Of a DNA stretch of 14,670 bases, positions 6,560 through 13,376 are shown piece after piece. How positions within the stretch are numbered: the first letter of the stretch is position 1; every line of letters begins with the position of its first letter. The translations under genes and the position numbers were made by a program. The DNA lies in contig CAMVOG010000027.1 in the NCBI GenBank assembly GCA_947169005.1, forward strand, positions 1 to 14,670, in the 5' to 3' direction. The notes beneath the pieces are model-generated. The model saw nothing but the letters and a program-made list of their open reading frames with translations. It had not been told where the DNA came from and did not search any database. This stretch comes from an uncultured Clostridia bacterium. Its GTDB lineage: Bacteria > Bacillota > Clostridia > Oscillospirales > Oscillospiraceae.

Positions 6560-6587
6560 AAGCGGGCGGCCAAACGGCCGCCCGCTT
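6560..6587. repeat. Palindromic hairpin repeat, copy 1
   Basis: AAGCGGGCGGCC (6560-6571), loop AAAC, perfect inverse arm (6576-6587). The same 12-base arms recur at 6751-6778 with a different loop (AGTT), and both copies are preceded by TA. Confidence 0.8.
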
Positions 6588-6617
6588 GAGTGTGTCGACA
6601 AATCGTCGACACACTCA
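6587..6617. repeat. Inverted repeat, 13-bp arms
   Basis: TGAGTGTGTCGAC (6587-6599), 5-base loop, perfect inverse arm (6605-6617). It abuts copy 1 of the palindromic repeat directly. Confidence 0.75.
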
Positions 6618-6619
6618 GC

Positions 6620-6656
6620 GTGAAAAAAGAAAATCTGTCCGATTTTCATTTTTCAC
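6620..6656. repeat. Inverted repeat, 16-bp arms with one mismatch
   Basis: The arms 6620-6635 and 6641-6656 match at 15 of 16 places around a 5-base loop TGTCC. It is AT-rich (GAAAATC/GATTTTC next to the loop), unlike its GC-rich neighbours. Confidence 0.7.
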
Positions 6657-6668
6657 AAGGATTAAAAC

Positions 6669-6694
6669 GTGAGGGGGAGTCCCCTCCCCCTCAC
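6669..6694. repeat. Inverted repeat, 10-bp arms
   Basis: GTGAGGGGGA (6669-6678), 6-base loop GTCCCC, perfect inverse arm (6685-6694). The loop can also slip-pair with the G tract. Confidence 0.7.
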
Positions 6695-6750
6695 AGACCC
6701 CCATGCATATCTGCACCGGTTGATTTAATTTTGACTTTGTCTACAGTCTA

Positions 6751-6778
6751 AAGCGGGCGGCCAGTTGGCCGCCCGCTT
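6751..6778. repeat. Palindromic hairpin repeat, copy 2
   Basis: It has the same 12-base arms as 6560-6587 (6751-6762 and 6767-6778) with loop AGTT in place of AAAC. Conserved arms with changed loops suggest a dispersed palindromic element rather than chance. Confidence 0.8.
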
Positions 6779-6799
6779 CGGAATGCGGAATACGGTATG
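6779..6799. repeat. Heptamer array CGGAATR x3
   Basis: CGGAATG, CGGAATA, CGGTATG in exact period 7, immediately following palindromic copy 2. Confidence 0.65.
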
Positions 6800-6814
6800 T
6801 TGTACTTTTTCCCG

Positions 6815-6835
6815 GGGGCGGCAGGTTGCCGTCCC
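6815..6835. repeat. Inverted repeat, 9-bp arms
   Basis: GGGGCGGCA (6815-6823), loop GGT, TGCCGTCCC (6827-6835), with one G-U pair. It is the last of six hairpins in this spacer. Confidence 0.6.
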
Positions 6836-6844
6836 TACGGATTA

Positions 6845-6871
6845 CTAAGCACTATGCACTAAGCACTTAAT
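6845..6871. repeat. Heptamer array CTAAGCA (CTRAGYA family)
   Basis: CTAAGCA, CTATGCA, CTAAGCA, then the partial CTTAAT, in period 7, ending 4 bases from the acsB stop codon. It is related to the CTGAGTA arrays around lysR. Confidence 0.7.
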
Positions 6872-6875
6872 AATC

Positions 6876-9011
6876 TTACAGATCGAAGGGCTCCATCTCG
6901 AGAACGGGGTGACCCTTCTCGGAGAGGTAGTTCAGCAGCTCTTCGGGATCCTCGGTGATGGTCTCGTCGCCGATCATGTCGCAGAAGTTCTCCACGCCGT
7001 AGAGCTCCTGAGCGGTGGCGTTGATGCGGTCACGGAGCTGATCCTTCAGTGCGGCGGGCATCCAGACGATACGGCCCAGGCCGCCCTCGGCCTTCAGATA
7101 CTTCTTGGAGGCGATGAAGTGCTTGCCGTGGCCCATGAAGCCGGGGGTCTGCACGCCGCCGCCGGTCATGGACGCCATCTCGGAGAAGGACATGCCCAGG
7201 GGGGTGGTGCCCACGTGCTCACGGTTGACGATGACCACGCCGTTGGAGAAGGGCTCGATGCCGCAAATGCACTCGAAGCAGCCGCAGCTGGTCATGGGAT
7301 CCTGCAGCAGGGAGTACAGGGTCACGTGCTCCAGAGCACCGTGAGAATACTTGTTGACGGCCTCGTCCACGTCCTCATAGGAGCCCAGGCGCTCGTCAAT
7401 GACGCGCTCCTTGGTGACCACCTGGCAGGGGCCGGAGGGATCCAGCTCATTGGTGGCCTTGGCATCCAGCCAGGACACGGCGCCGCACAGACCCAGACGC
7501 TCGGGGGTGACGATGCAGACGTGGCTGGGTGAGAAGGCCTGGCAGAGGATGCAGGTGTAGAAGACCTCCACGCTCTCGTCGGTCAGGCTGGCCAGACGGG
7601 CGTCGCGCTTGTCGAAGGTCTCGTTGGCCATCTCGCGGATTTCCTTGTTCTTCTCGGGGATGGAGCAGATCTTCACCTGGCACTTGTCCACGACGGCCTC
7701 GTACTCGCTCTTGATCTTGGCGTAGAGGATCTCGCCCAAATGGCGGAGCCGGAAGCCGGCGTTGAACGCGTCGATGCTGACACGGATGCGGATCATATCG
7801 CGCTGGCCGGTGTGCATGACGCCCTCGGCGCAGTTGATGAAGTTGTGGAACTTACGCTCGATGACGGACTCGAAATCGGGGCTCATGTTCTTGCCGGCCA
7901 CCTGGGCGACCATGGTGACGGACATACGGGAGCCGGGCTCAATGGAATCCAGATCGGGGCCCTCGACCTCGATCAGATGGTCCTCCACCTCGGTCATCTG
8001 CTTGGTCTGCACCAGCTCCAGGCAGTCCACGCGGGAGCCGTCGATATCCACCAGCATGTCCTTGCGGCGGATAATCTCGCCCTCAAAGGCGTTGGAGAAG
8101 GCCACGGGGATGTCCACCTTGGTGATCTTCAGCTTGATGTCGCGGGCCTCCAGAGAGGTCTCGATAAAGTCCTTGGTGTTGGGCTGGATGATGAGGGTCT
8201 TGGGCACGGCCCACATGTCGTTGGGGTCGTTGGTGATGGTGGGGAAGCCCATGGCGATGCCGCCGGCGGCCATAGCCACGTTGATGTCCGGCACGGGGGC
8301 AAAGGCGTTGACGAAGGCGTGCAGACGCACGAAGGTGTAATCCTGGAAGCCGTCCCAGTCGCCGGGCTGGATGGCGCCGAAGATCATGGCCGCGCGGACG
8401 CAGAAGCTGACGACGTGGGCCACGTCCCAAATGTCGGGGCCGACGGCCACGGCACGGACGGCAAAGCCCAGATTCATGCCCTTGCGGACAGCCTGGTCAA
8501 TGATGCCGCCCACCAGGAACACGAAGATACCGCGGGTCTGATAGCCCTTGATGAGCTCCACGGCCTCCTCGTCGGAGGGAGCCTCGTCGATGATGACGAC
8601 GAAGCCGGGGATGTCGTTGGTGACCAGGGGCACGCCCAGCTCACGGACCTCAGCGTCGGAGAAATGGCCGTGATAGGGGGTCCCCTCATAGGGAGTGGCG
8701 GTGTCGATGTACTTGCAGGCTTCGATGACCTCGCCGGCCATGGCGGTGCCGAGACCGGTGGTGAAGATATCCTTGGTGCGATACTCACGGGTCATCATGC
8801 CCTTGATGTGGTCAAGGGCCTCCCGCAGCTCGCCCAGGTTGGTGACCTTCTTGCCGGCGTAAGCCAGGGAGCAGGCCATGTTGTAGGCGGTGTCGGGGAG
8901 CTGGATGGGCTGGTCAGCCCCAAATTTCTCAATCGCGGCGGTCAGGGCCTCGTCAGCCTTGGCGTACATCTCATCGGAGCCGCGGAATACTCTGTCAAAA
9001 AGACCGATCAA
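6876..9011 (-). CDS. acsB: CO dehydrogenase/acetyl-CoA synthase, acetyl-CoA synthase subunit
   Basis: A 711-residue acetyl-CoA synthase (alpha subunit), which joins CO, a methyl group from the corrinoid protein and CoA at the nickel-containing A-cluster. Counted from the TTG at 9011, all six A-cluster cysteines are present: 487, 490, 499, 509 (CILC...HVC...GLC) and the CGC pair 576/578. Each is 19 less than in the Moorella enzyme (506, 509, 518, 528, 595, 597), so the spacing is exactly conserved. GGGVQTPGFMGHGK and GRIVWMPAALKD are further family blocks. The start is uncertain: TTG 9011 gives MIGLFDRVF and lies 9 bases from AAAGGA; the in-frame TTG at 9020 (three residues longer) almost touches that site. 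It follows cooC by about 45 bases and is the last gene of the cooS-cooC-acsB unit. Confidence 0.95.
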   Translation of the reverse strand: MIGLFDRVFRGSDEMYAKADEALTAAIEKFGADQPIQLPDTAYNMACSLAYAGKKVTNLGELREALDHIKGMMTREYRTKDIFTTGLGTAMAGEVIEACKYIDTATPYEGTPYHGHFSDAEVRELGVPLVTNDIPGFVVIIDEAPSDEEAVELIKGYQTRGIFVFLVGGIIDQAVRKGMNLGFAVRAVAVGPDIWDVAHVVSFCVRAAMIFGAIQPGDWDGFQDYTFVRLHAFVNAFAPVPDINVAMAAGGIAMGFPTITNDPNDMWAVPKTLIIQPNTKDFIETSLEARDIKLKITKVDIPVAFSNAFEGEIIRRKDMLVDIDGSRVDCLELVQTKQMTEVEDHLIEVEGPDLDSIEPGSRMSVTMVAQVAGKNMSPDFESVIERKFHNFINCAEGVMHTGQRDMIRIRVSIDAFNAGFRLRHLGEILYAKIKSEYEAVVDKCQVKICSIPEKNKEIREMANETFDKRDARLASLTDESVEVFYTCILCQAFSPSHVCIVTPERLGLCGAVSWLDAKATNELDPSGPCQVVTKERVIDERLGSYEDVDEAVNKYSHGALEHVTLYSLLQDPMTSCGCFECICGIEPFSNGVVIVNREHVGTTPLGMSFSEMASMTGGGVQTPGFMGHGKHFIASKKYLKAEGGLGRIVWMPAALKDQLRDRINATAQELYGVENFCDMIGDETITEDPEELLNYLSEKGHPVLEMEPFDL

Positions 9012-9056
9012 GTAAAACAATCCTTTCCTATATTTATTTATGCCGGACAGGCCGGA

Positions 9057-9839
9057 TCAGCGCACGCGGCGGTCGATCTCAGCCTTGATCTCTCTGATCT
9101 CGTCTACCACCAGGCCGCCCTTGTCGAAGGGGCTGATCCCCTCCCGATCGGCGTCCTGGATATCGGTGTTATAGCTCATGAAGCCCAGCAGGTCCTCTGC
9201 CGGGATGCGGGAGCGGATAAACTCCCGATCCGCCTCGCCGCGGACCTTGTTGGCAACGACGTTCACGTGCTTCACGCCCAAGTCGGTGGCAAGCCTTTTC
9301 ACGTTGCGATAGGTCTGCACGCTCCGTTCCCCGGGCTCAATGACGACGATGAAGCTGTCCACGAAATCCGCGGTGCCGCGGCCCAGATGCTCCAGCCCCG
9401 CCTCCATGTCCAGGATGACCACCTCGTCCCGATGGACGATCAGGTTGGACAGGAGCCGCTTCAAAACCACGTGCTCCGGGCAGACGCAGCCGCCTCCGGC
9501 CACATCCACATAGCCCATGACCAAAAGCTTCACGCCGTTTTTCTCAATGGCGAAGCGGTCCGGGATATCGTCCACCCTGGGGTTCATCTTGAAGAGCTTG
9601 CCGTAGGCGGAGCCCGGCACGTTGGCCGCCGTCCGCTCCGCGATCAGCTCGCTCATTTTAGAGACCGGGGTCAGCGCCTCGATGCGCTCGGGCTCAAAGC
9701 CCAGGGCCATGCCGAGGTTCGCGTCCGGGTCCACATCCGCCGCCAGGACCTTCAGGCCCTCCTCGGCGTACAGTCTTGCCAGCACGGCGGCCAGCGTCGT
9801 TTTGCCGACGCCGCCCTTGCCGGAAACCGCGATCTTCAT
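9057..9839 (-). CDS. cooC: CooC-type nickel-insertion ATPase for CODH/ACS maturation
   Basis: A 260-residue MinD/CooC-family ATPase that loads nickel into CO dehydrogenase or acetyl-CoA synthase. It has the deviant Walker A GKGGVGKT (residues 7-14), a Switch I-type ADVDPDANL (34-42), the metal-binding Cys-X-Cys pair C118/C120 in GGGCVCPEH, and a Walker B-like VVILDMEAGLEHLGRG (about 140-155). AAGGA lies 8 bases before the ATG. It sits 24 bases after cooS and before acsB, as expected for a maturation factor. Whether it serves CooS (CooC proper) or AcsB (AcsF) is not settled by the sequence; its position fits either. Confidence 0.92.
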   Translation of the reverse strand: MKIAVSGKGGVGKTTLAAVLARLYAEEGLKVLAADVDPDANLGMALGFEPERIEALTPVSKMSELIAERTAANVPGSAYGKLFKMNPRVDDIPDRFAIEKNGVKLLVMGYVDVAGGGCVCPEHVVLKRLLSNLIVHRDEVVILDMEAGLEHLGRGTADFVDSFIVVIEPGERSVQTYRNVKRLATDLGVKHVNVVANKVRGEADREFIRSRIPAEDLLGFMSYNTDIQDADREGISPFDKGGLVVDEIREIKAEIDRRVR

Positions 9840-9863
9840 GTCGTCAGTCCTTCTTCTTTAAGA

Positions 9864-11768
9864 TCAGATACCCAGCGCGGCTCTCTTGGCCTCGATGCCG
9901 TTGATGATGGCATTGACCAGCTCGTCGGGATTCTTGTTGATGATGTAGCCGCCGCCGGTCCACTCGCGGGTACCCTCGGTGATGAGCTCCATCATCTTAT
10001 CGGAGCCGCTGACCTCGGGGTCAACGCCCAGGTAAGTATCGATACCGGTCGCCACGACGTAGTTGGCGATGGCAACGGCCTTCTCGCTCATCCACTCGGG
10101 AGCGCAGCCCACCACGGGGACCTGAGGCACGTCGATGCCCCAATCCTTGGCGATGCCGGTAGCCAGCAGCATCATACGGGAAATATCCACGCAGGAGCCC
10201 ATGTGCAGCACGGGCGGGATGTCCGCCAGGGTGCAGACGCGCTTGAGGCCCTCGCCGCAGATCTGCTTGGCTTCCTTCTCCAGGAGGCCCGCCTTGGAGG
10301 CGGCCTGGGCGGCGCAGCCGGTGGCCACGATGACGATATCGTTGGCGATCAGCTTCTTCATGATCTCGATGTGGGAATAGTCCGGGCGGACCTTCGGGTT
10401 GTTGCAGCCGACGAAGGCGGCGGCGCCGCGGATAACGCCGGACTTGATGCAGTCGATCAGGGGCTTGTAGGTATCCAGCTCCTCATCCACGTGGGAGTTG
10501 GTAACGGTGTCGAGGCGGCTCTTGATGCCCTCGCAGGAATAGCCGATGCTGGCCTTTCTCTTGTGCTCGGGGATGAAGATCTTGCCCTCGTCGCGGTTCT
10601 TGAAGTTCTCGACCGCTTCCTTCACGATGCGGTAGCCCACCTCGCCGCCGTTCTCGCTGGTAACGGGCAGGTAGGTGGAATAGGGGATCTGGGCGATGGG
10701 AGAGGTGGTGTAGAACTTGGTGTGGAAGCACTCGCTGACGGGCCCGATGTTGGGGAAGATGCACTGCAGGTCCACCACGATGGCGTCCACGACGCCGGTG
10801 AGGATGGCGTTCTCCTGCTGCAGATAGTTGCCCACCATCTTGAGGCCGTGACGCATGGCCATCTCGTTGGCCACACAGCAGAGGCCCACCACGTTGATGC
10901 CCTTGGCGCCCTGCTCCTTGGCGAGCTTGATGAGCTCGGGATCCTCGGAGGCGTTCACGATCATCTCGGCGACGGCGGGATCGTGGCCGTGGCAGATGAC
11001 GTTGACATAGTCCTTCTCCAGAACGCCCAAGTTGCCCTCGGTCTCATTGGGCATGGGGGTGCCGTAGACGATATCGGAAAACTCGGTGCCGGCCATGGAG
11101 CCGCCCCAGCCGTCCGCCATACCGACCTTCAGAGCCGCTTTGACAAGGGCGTTGGGATCGGCGGTACATCCAACGTGGGTCATATGCAGGGCGGTGACGA
11201 CCTCGCGGTCAATGGCGCGGGGCACGATGTCGTTCTCCTCCCAGCACTTGATGCGCTCGGGGTTGGCGCGCTGGATCATGCGGGAGGTGCCGGTGATCTT
11301 GCCGTACTCACCCAGGCCGATCTCGGCGACATCGCGGCCGATCTCGTAAATATCGCGGCCCTCGGTCTCCACGCCCCACTCGGCGGCCAGCTTGAGGAGC
11401 TTCTTCTCGTCGGTGATGTGGAAGTTGCCCTCGGGGGACGCGTCGTACAGCTTCCAGACGCACTCGCGGCCATGGTCGGAGTGAGCGGCAGCGCCGGCGG
11501 CGGCCATGCGCAGGTAGTTGCGGCCCGCAATGGTATCGGCCGTCGCGCCGCAGATGCCCTTGGGAGCCTTCGGCGTGATGCGGCAGGGGCCCATGGTGCA
11601 GATACGGCAGCAGATACCCTTCTCGCCGAATCCGCAGTGGGGAGTCTGGTTCTTCACGCGATCCTGCCACGTGTCGATCCCCACCATGACAGCCGTTTCA
11701 TGGAGTCGGTTGGTATCGGCCTCCATGGTCTCCACTGTCGTCGCTTCAAACTTGATTACATCGCTCAA
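9864..11768 (-). CDS. cooS: Anaerobic carbon-monoxide dehydrogenase catalytic subunit
   Basis: A 634-residue Ni-Fe CO dehydrogenase (CooS/AcsA) that interconverts CO2 and CO and supplies CO to acetyl-CoA synthase. N-terminal cysteines for the D and B clusters are at 45, 53, 54, 57, 62 and 73 (CGFGEKGICCRICTMGPC then GICGA). C-cluster ligands are visible: H262 (HGHDP), C297/C298, C336 (DLQC), C455 (GCNNP), C485 (ATGC) and C526 (MGSC). The acid-base lysine is K563 and the active-site histidines are at about 96/99. Length is normal. The start is TTG at 11768, with AAAGGAG (11778-11784) 9 bases upstream. It is the first gene of the cooS-cooC-acsB operon, with its own promoter and a structured leader. 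Confidence 0.96.
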   Translation of the reverse strand: MSDVIKFEATTVETMEADTNRLHETAVMVGIDTWQDRVKNQTPHCGFGEKGICCRICTMGPCRITPKAPKGICGATADTIAGRNYLRMAAAGAAAHSDHGRECVWKLYDASPEGNFHITDEKKLLKLAAEWGVETEGRDIYEIGRDVAEIGLGEYGKITGTSRMIQRANPERIKCWEENDIVPRAIDREVVTALHMTHVGCTADPNALVKAALKVGMADGWGGSMAGTEFSDIVYGTPMPNETEGNLGVLEKDYVNVICHGHDPAVAEMIVNASEDPELIKLAKEQGAKGINVVGLCCVANEMAMRHGLKMVGNYLQQENAILTGVVDAIVVDLQCIFPNIGPVSECFHTKFYTTSPIAQIPYSTYLPVTSENGGEVGYRIVKEAVENFKNRDEGKIFIPEHKRKASIGYSCEGIKSRLDTVTNSHVDEELDTYKPLIDCIKSGVIRGAAAFVGCNNPKVRPDYSHIEIMKKLIANDIVIVATGCAAQAASKAGLLEKEAKQICGEGLKRVCTLADIPPVLHMGSCVDISRMMLLATGIAKDWGIDVPQVPVVGCAPEWMSEKAVAIANYVVATGIDTYLGVDPEVSGSDKMMELITEGTREWTGGGYIINKNPDELVNAIINGIEAKRAALGI

Positions 11769-11823
11769 CTTTTTCTTCTCCTTTCATATATCCAGAAAGT
11801 ATAAAACATATTCAAAGGCCGTC

Positions 11824-11882
11824 GGGGCGCAAACAAACCTGCTCTGAAACAGCAGCCTGCCCAAAAGGGCATACTTCACCCC
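11824..11882 (-). promoter_or_regulatory. Structured cooS leader: possible three-helix junction (candidate cis-regulatory RNA)
   Basis: In the transcript, GGGGUG (11877-11882) can pair with CGCCCC (11824-11829). Between them lie UGCCC-UUUU-GGGCA (11858-11871) and CUGCU-N7-AGCAG (11839-11855). The closing helix begins about five bases after the predicted transcription start. It matches no riboswitch class that I recognise. Pairing was read by eye and not folded. Confidence 0.4.
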
Positions 11883-11893
11883 AGACTTAATAG

Positions 11894-11922
11894 AGTTTAT
11901 CATAGAAGAAAAGAAAAAGCAA
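11894..11922 (-). promoter_or_regulatory. Promoter of cooS-cooC-acsB
   Basis: On the minus strand: -35 TTGCTT (11917-11922), 17-base spacer, -10 TAAACT (11894-11899) preceded by TGA (extended -10). The start of transcription is predicted near 11887, giving a leader of about 118 bases. Confidence 0.7.
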
Positions 11923-12015
11923 TGCCTCAAGCTGTGAAAAATTTTACCAGTCTATACAGGGAGATTGGGCCTTTTGACCAAGAGACGGCAAGGGACCGCA
12001 AAAAGCCGAAAGCAA

Positions 12016-12039
12016 GGGACCGATGAGATAGTCGGTCCC
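12016..12039 (-). terminator. Hairpin downstream of spoIIID (weak terminator candidate)
   Basis: GGGACCGA (12016-12023) pairs with TCGGTCCC (12032-12039) around an 8-base loop, just after the spoIIID stop. T-rich sequence follows on the minus strand but is broken by G and C, so it is a weak intrinsic terminator at best. The element GCAAGGGACCG is repeated at 11988-11998 and 12012-12022, so the TCGGTCCC arm has a second possible partner. Confidence 0.45.
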
Positions 12040-12045
12040 CTGCCC

Positions 12046-12294
12046 TCAGCTTCGCTTGTATTTTCTTCTCGTGGCCTCGCCGCCCCGCAGGTGGCGCTCG
12101 GCCTTGTTGGTCTCCAGTATCGTTTTGACCTGCTCGTAGAGGGCCAGGTCCCAGAGCCTCAGCCGCTCGGACAGGTCCTTGTGTACCGTGGATTTGCTCA
12201 CGCCGAATTTGGCGGCGGCGGCCCGGACGGTGCCTTTTTCCGCGATGATGTACTCCGCCAGCTCCCGGGCCCGCTCCTCGATATTGGTACGCAT
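12046..12294 (-). CDS. spoIIID: Sporulation transcriptional regulator SpoIIID
   Basis: An 82-residue DNA-binding protein of the mother-cell sporulation programme, which in Bacillus activates and represses sigma-E genes and helps turn on sigma-K. The helix-turn-helix is clear: AKFGVSKSTVHKDLSERL (about residues 28-45), with the family signature HLRGGEATRRKYK near the C-terminus. It is slightly shorter at the tail than the Bacillus protein (about 93). The start is ATG 12294, with GGGGAG (12302-12307) 7 bases upstream; a longer in-frame ATG at 12309 would overlap that site. A sigma-E-like promoter lies directly upstream. It is good evidence that the host forms spores. Confidence 0.95.
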   Translation of the reverse strand: MRTNIEERARELAEYIIAEKGTVRAAAAKFGVSKSTVHKDLSERLRLWDLALYEQVKTILETNKAERHLRGGEATRRKYKRS

Positions 12295-12309
12295 ACAACC
12301 ACTCCCCAT

Positions 12310-12325
12310 GCGCGGCGCGCCGCGC
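12310..12325. repeat. 16-bp perfect GC palindrome in the spoIIID leader
   Basis: GCGCGGCGCGCCGCGC is its own inverse complement. It lies between the predicted transcription start (about 12329) and the ribosome binding site at 12302-12307. As RNA it could form a 6-bp stem with a CGCG loop just before the translation start. Confidence 0.65.
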
Positions 12326-12335
12326 TTCTGTGGAG

Positions 12336-12364
12336 AGTATATGACCGAGGGCGGGGCGATATGA
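12336..12364 (-). promoter_or_regulatory. Sigma-E-like sporulation promoter of spoIIID
   Basis: On the minus strand: TCATATC (12358-12364), 14-base spacer, CATATACT (12336-12343). The Bacillus sigma-E consensus is KMATATT-N14-CATACAMT, so the match is 6 of 7 and 7 of 8 with the exact spacing. In Bacillus, spoIIID is a sigma-E gene. Confidence 0.75.
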
Positions 12365-12373
12365 GCGGCGGGC

Positions 12374-13363
12374 TCAGCCCGTGATCTCGCTCAGCCCCTT
12401 GATCCAGCAGGCGATCTCGTTTTCCGCGACGAGGCGCAGGGGACCCTCCCCGGATGGGAGGGGCGCGCCGTTCATGGCCCAGGCCGCGATGGGCTCCCGG
12501 CGCTGGCCGGGCTGATAGCGGCTTTCCGCGCCGCGCAGGACCCATTCCGTTGGGAGCTCGTGGCCGTAGCCGCCGGGGTTGGCGGCATAGAGGCGGGCGG
12601 GCAGGGCCTCGCCGGGCAGCAGGGCGCTCTCCAGCAGGGCCCGCAGGGGGACGCCCTCAAAGGCAAAGCGTCCGTCCCGGGCGGCAAACCAGGCCCGGGT
12701 CCGGGGCAGAGCGGCCAGGGCCGCGGCGTCGAAGCGCGTCTCCCGTCCGTTCAGGCGCAGAGTCAGCGTCGCCTCCGCCGGGGGCTGCACCGGGGGCGGA
12801 AGCGGGCCGGGGTCCGTTTCCCGGGTGGGGCGGGCGGGCACGGACCCGTCCCAGTCCCCCGCCGCCAGGAGGCAGAGCCACTTGCCGCAGCCGGGGGCGT
12901 TGGAGCCCTCCCCTACCCCCTCCGCCACCAGGCGCAGGGGACCGCCGGAGTTGCCCGCCGCCTTGGAAAGGCCCTCCGCCTCGGTGAAGACCGTATAAAG
13001 GGGTTCCATCCCCGTGGGGCCGACGAGGGGCAGGCCCCCGGCGGCCCAGGCCAGCAGCACGGGCTTGGCCGCCCGGCGGAGCTGCGCCAGGGTAAAATCC
13101 AGCCGCAGACCGTCCTTGAAGGCGGCTGAGACAGGGGTATCCGCCGGGCTGTCCTCCGCAAGGCCGAGAAGGGGCAGCAGCACCGCCAGGTCAGCGCCCG
13201 TGAAGCGGACGGCCTTTTCCTGGCCGCCGCCCGTCGTCAAGGTATAGGAAAGGGTCCGCTCCAGCCCATGCTCCCGGGCCAGGCGGACCAGCTCCGTGAC
13301 CGTAAGGGCCCCGCCCCGCAGGGCGGAGCCGGTCACGGCCAGCGTATCGTTCAGAAATTCCAT
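12374..13363 (-). CDS. Two-domain molybdopterin-oxidoreductase-like protein, function unknown
   Basis: A 329-residue cytoplasmic-looking protein with no signal peptide or membrane helix. It is an internal duplication of a domain resembling the oxidoreductase molybdopterin-binding (sulfite oxidase/YedY-like) fold. GPLRLVAE occurs identically at 141-148 and 307-314, RFTGADLAVLL (53-63) parallels AFEGVPLRALL (234-244), and VLLAWAAGGLPL (102-113) parallels PIAAWAMNGAPL (291-302). A Pro-rich linker (about 178-197) joins the halves. The CAGNRR-type cysteine that binds molybdenum in true sulfite oxidases is not seen; the only cysteines are near the end of each half. Catalysis is therefore doubtful. 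GGAGGA precedes the ATG by a few bases. It lies between lysR and spoIIID on the same strand. The family call rests on my recollection of fold motifs. Confidence 0.6.
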   Translation of the reverse strand: MEFLNDTLAVTGSALRGGALTVTELVRLAREHGLERTLSYTLTTGGGQEKAVRFTGADLAVLLPLLGLAEDSPADTPVSAAFKDGLRLDFTLAQLRRAAKPVLLAWAAGGLPLVGPTGMEPLYTVFTEAEGLSKAAGNSGGPLRLVAEGVGEGSNAPGCGKWLCLLAAGDWDGSVPARPTRETDPGPLPPPVQPPAEATLTLRLNGRETRFDAAALAALPRTRAWFAARDGRFAFEGVPLRALLESALLPGEALPARLYAANPGGYGHELPTEWVLRGAESRYQPGQRREPIAAWAMNGAPLPSGEGPLRLVAENEIACWIKGLSEITG

Positions 13364-13376
13364 GCTTCCTCCGACT

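Larger units (their letters stand above)
6328..6875. other. 548-base gene-free region: operon leader, promoter, hairpin cluster and heptamer repeats
   Basis: No credible coding sequence is seen on either strand. From left to right it holds the leader and promoter of the flavodoxin operon with two dyads (6400-6518), six hairpins from 6560 to 6835, and two period-7 repeat arrays (6779-6799 and 6845-6871) up to the acsB stop. None of the hairpins is followed by a clean T tract in the acsB direction, so the acsB terminator is not obvious. Confidence 0.7.

Noticed and set aside
6560..6835. CRISPR array
   Set aside because: The repeats are individual palindromes of different sequence and irregular spacing; only two share arms and there are no uniform spacers or cas genes.
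7740..11804. A 1354-codon open frame on the plus strand opposite cooS, cooC and acsB
   Set aside because: It is antisense to three clearly recognised genes, is rich in Gly, His, Asp, Leu and Val runs typical of a reversed GC-rich coding strand, has no ribosome binding site and resembles no protein family.
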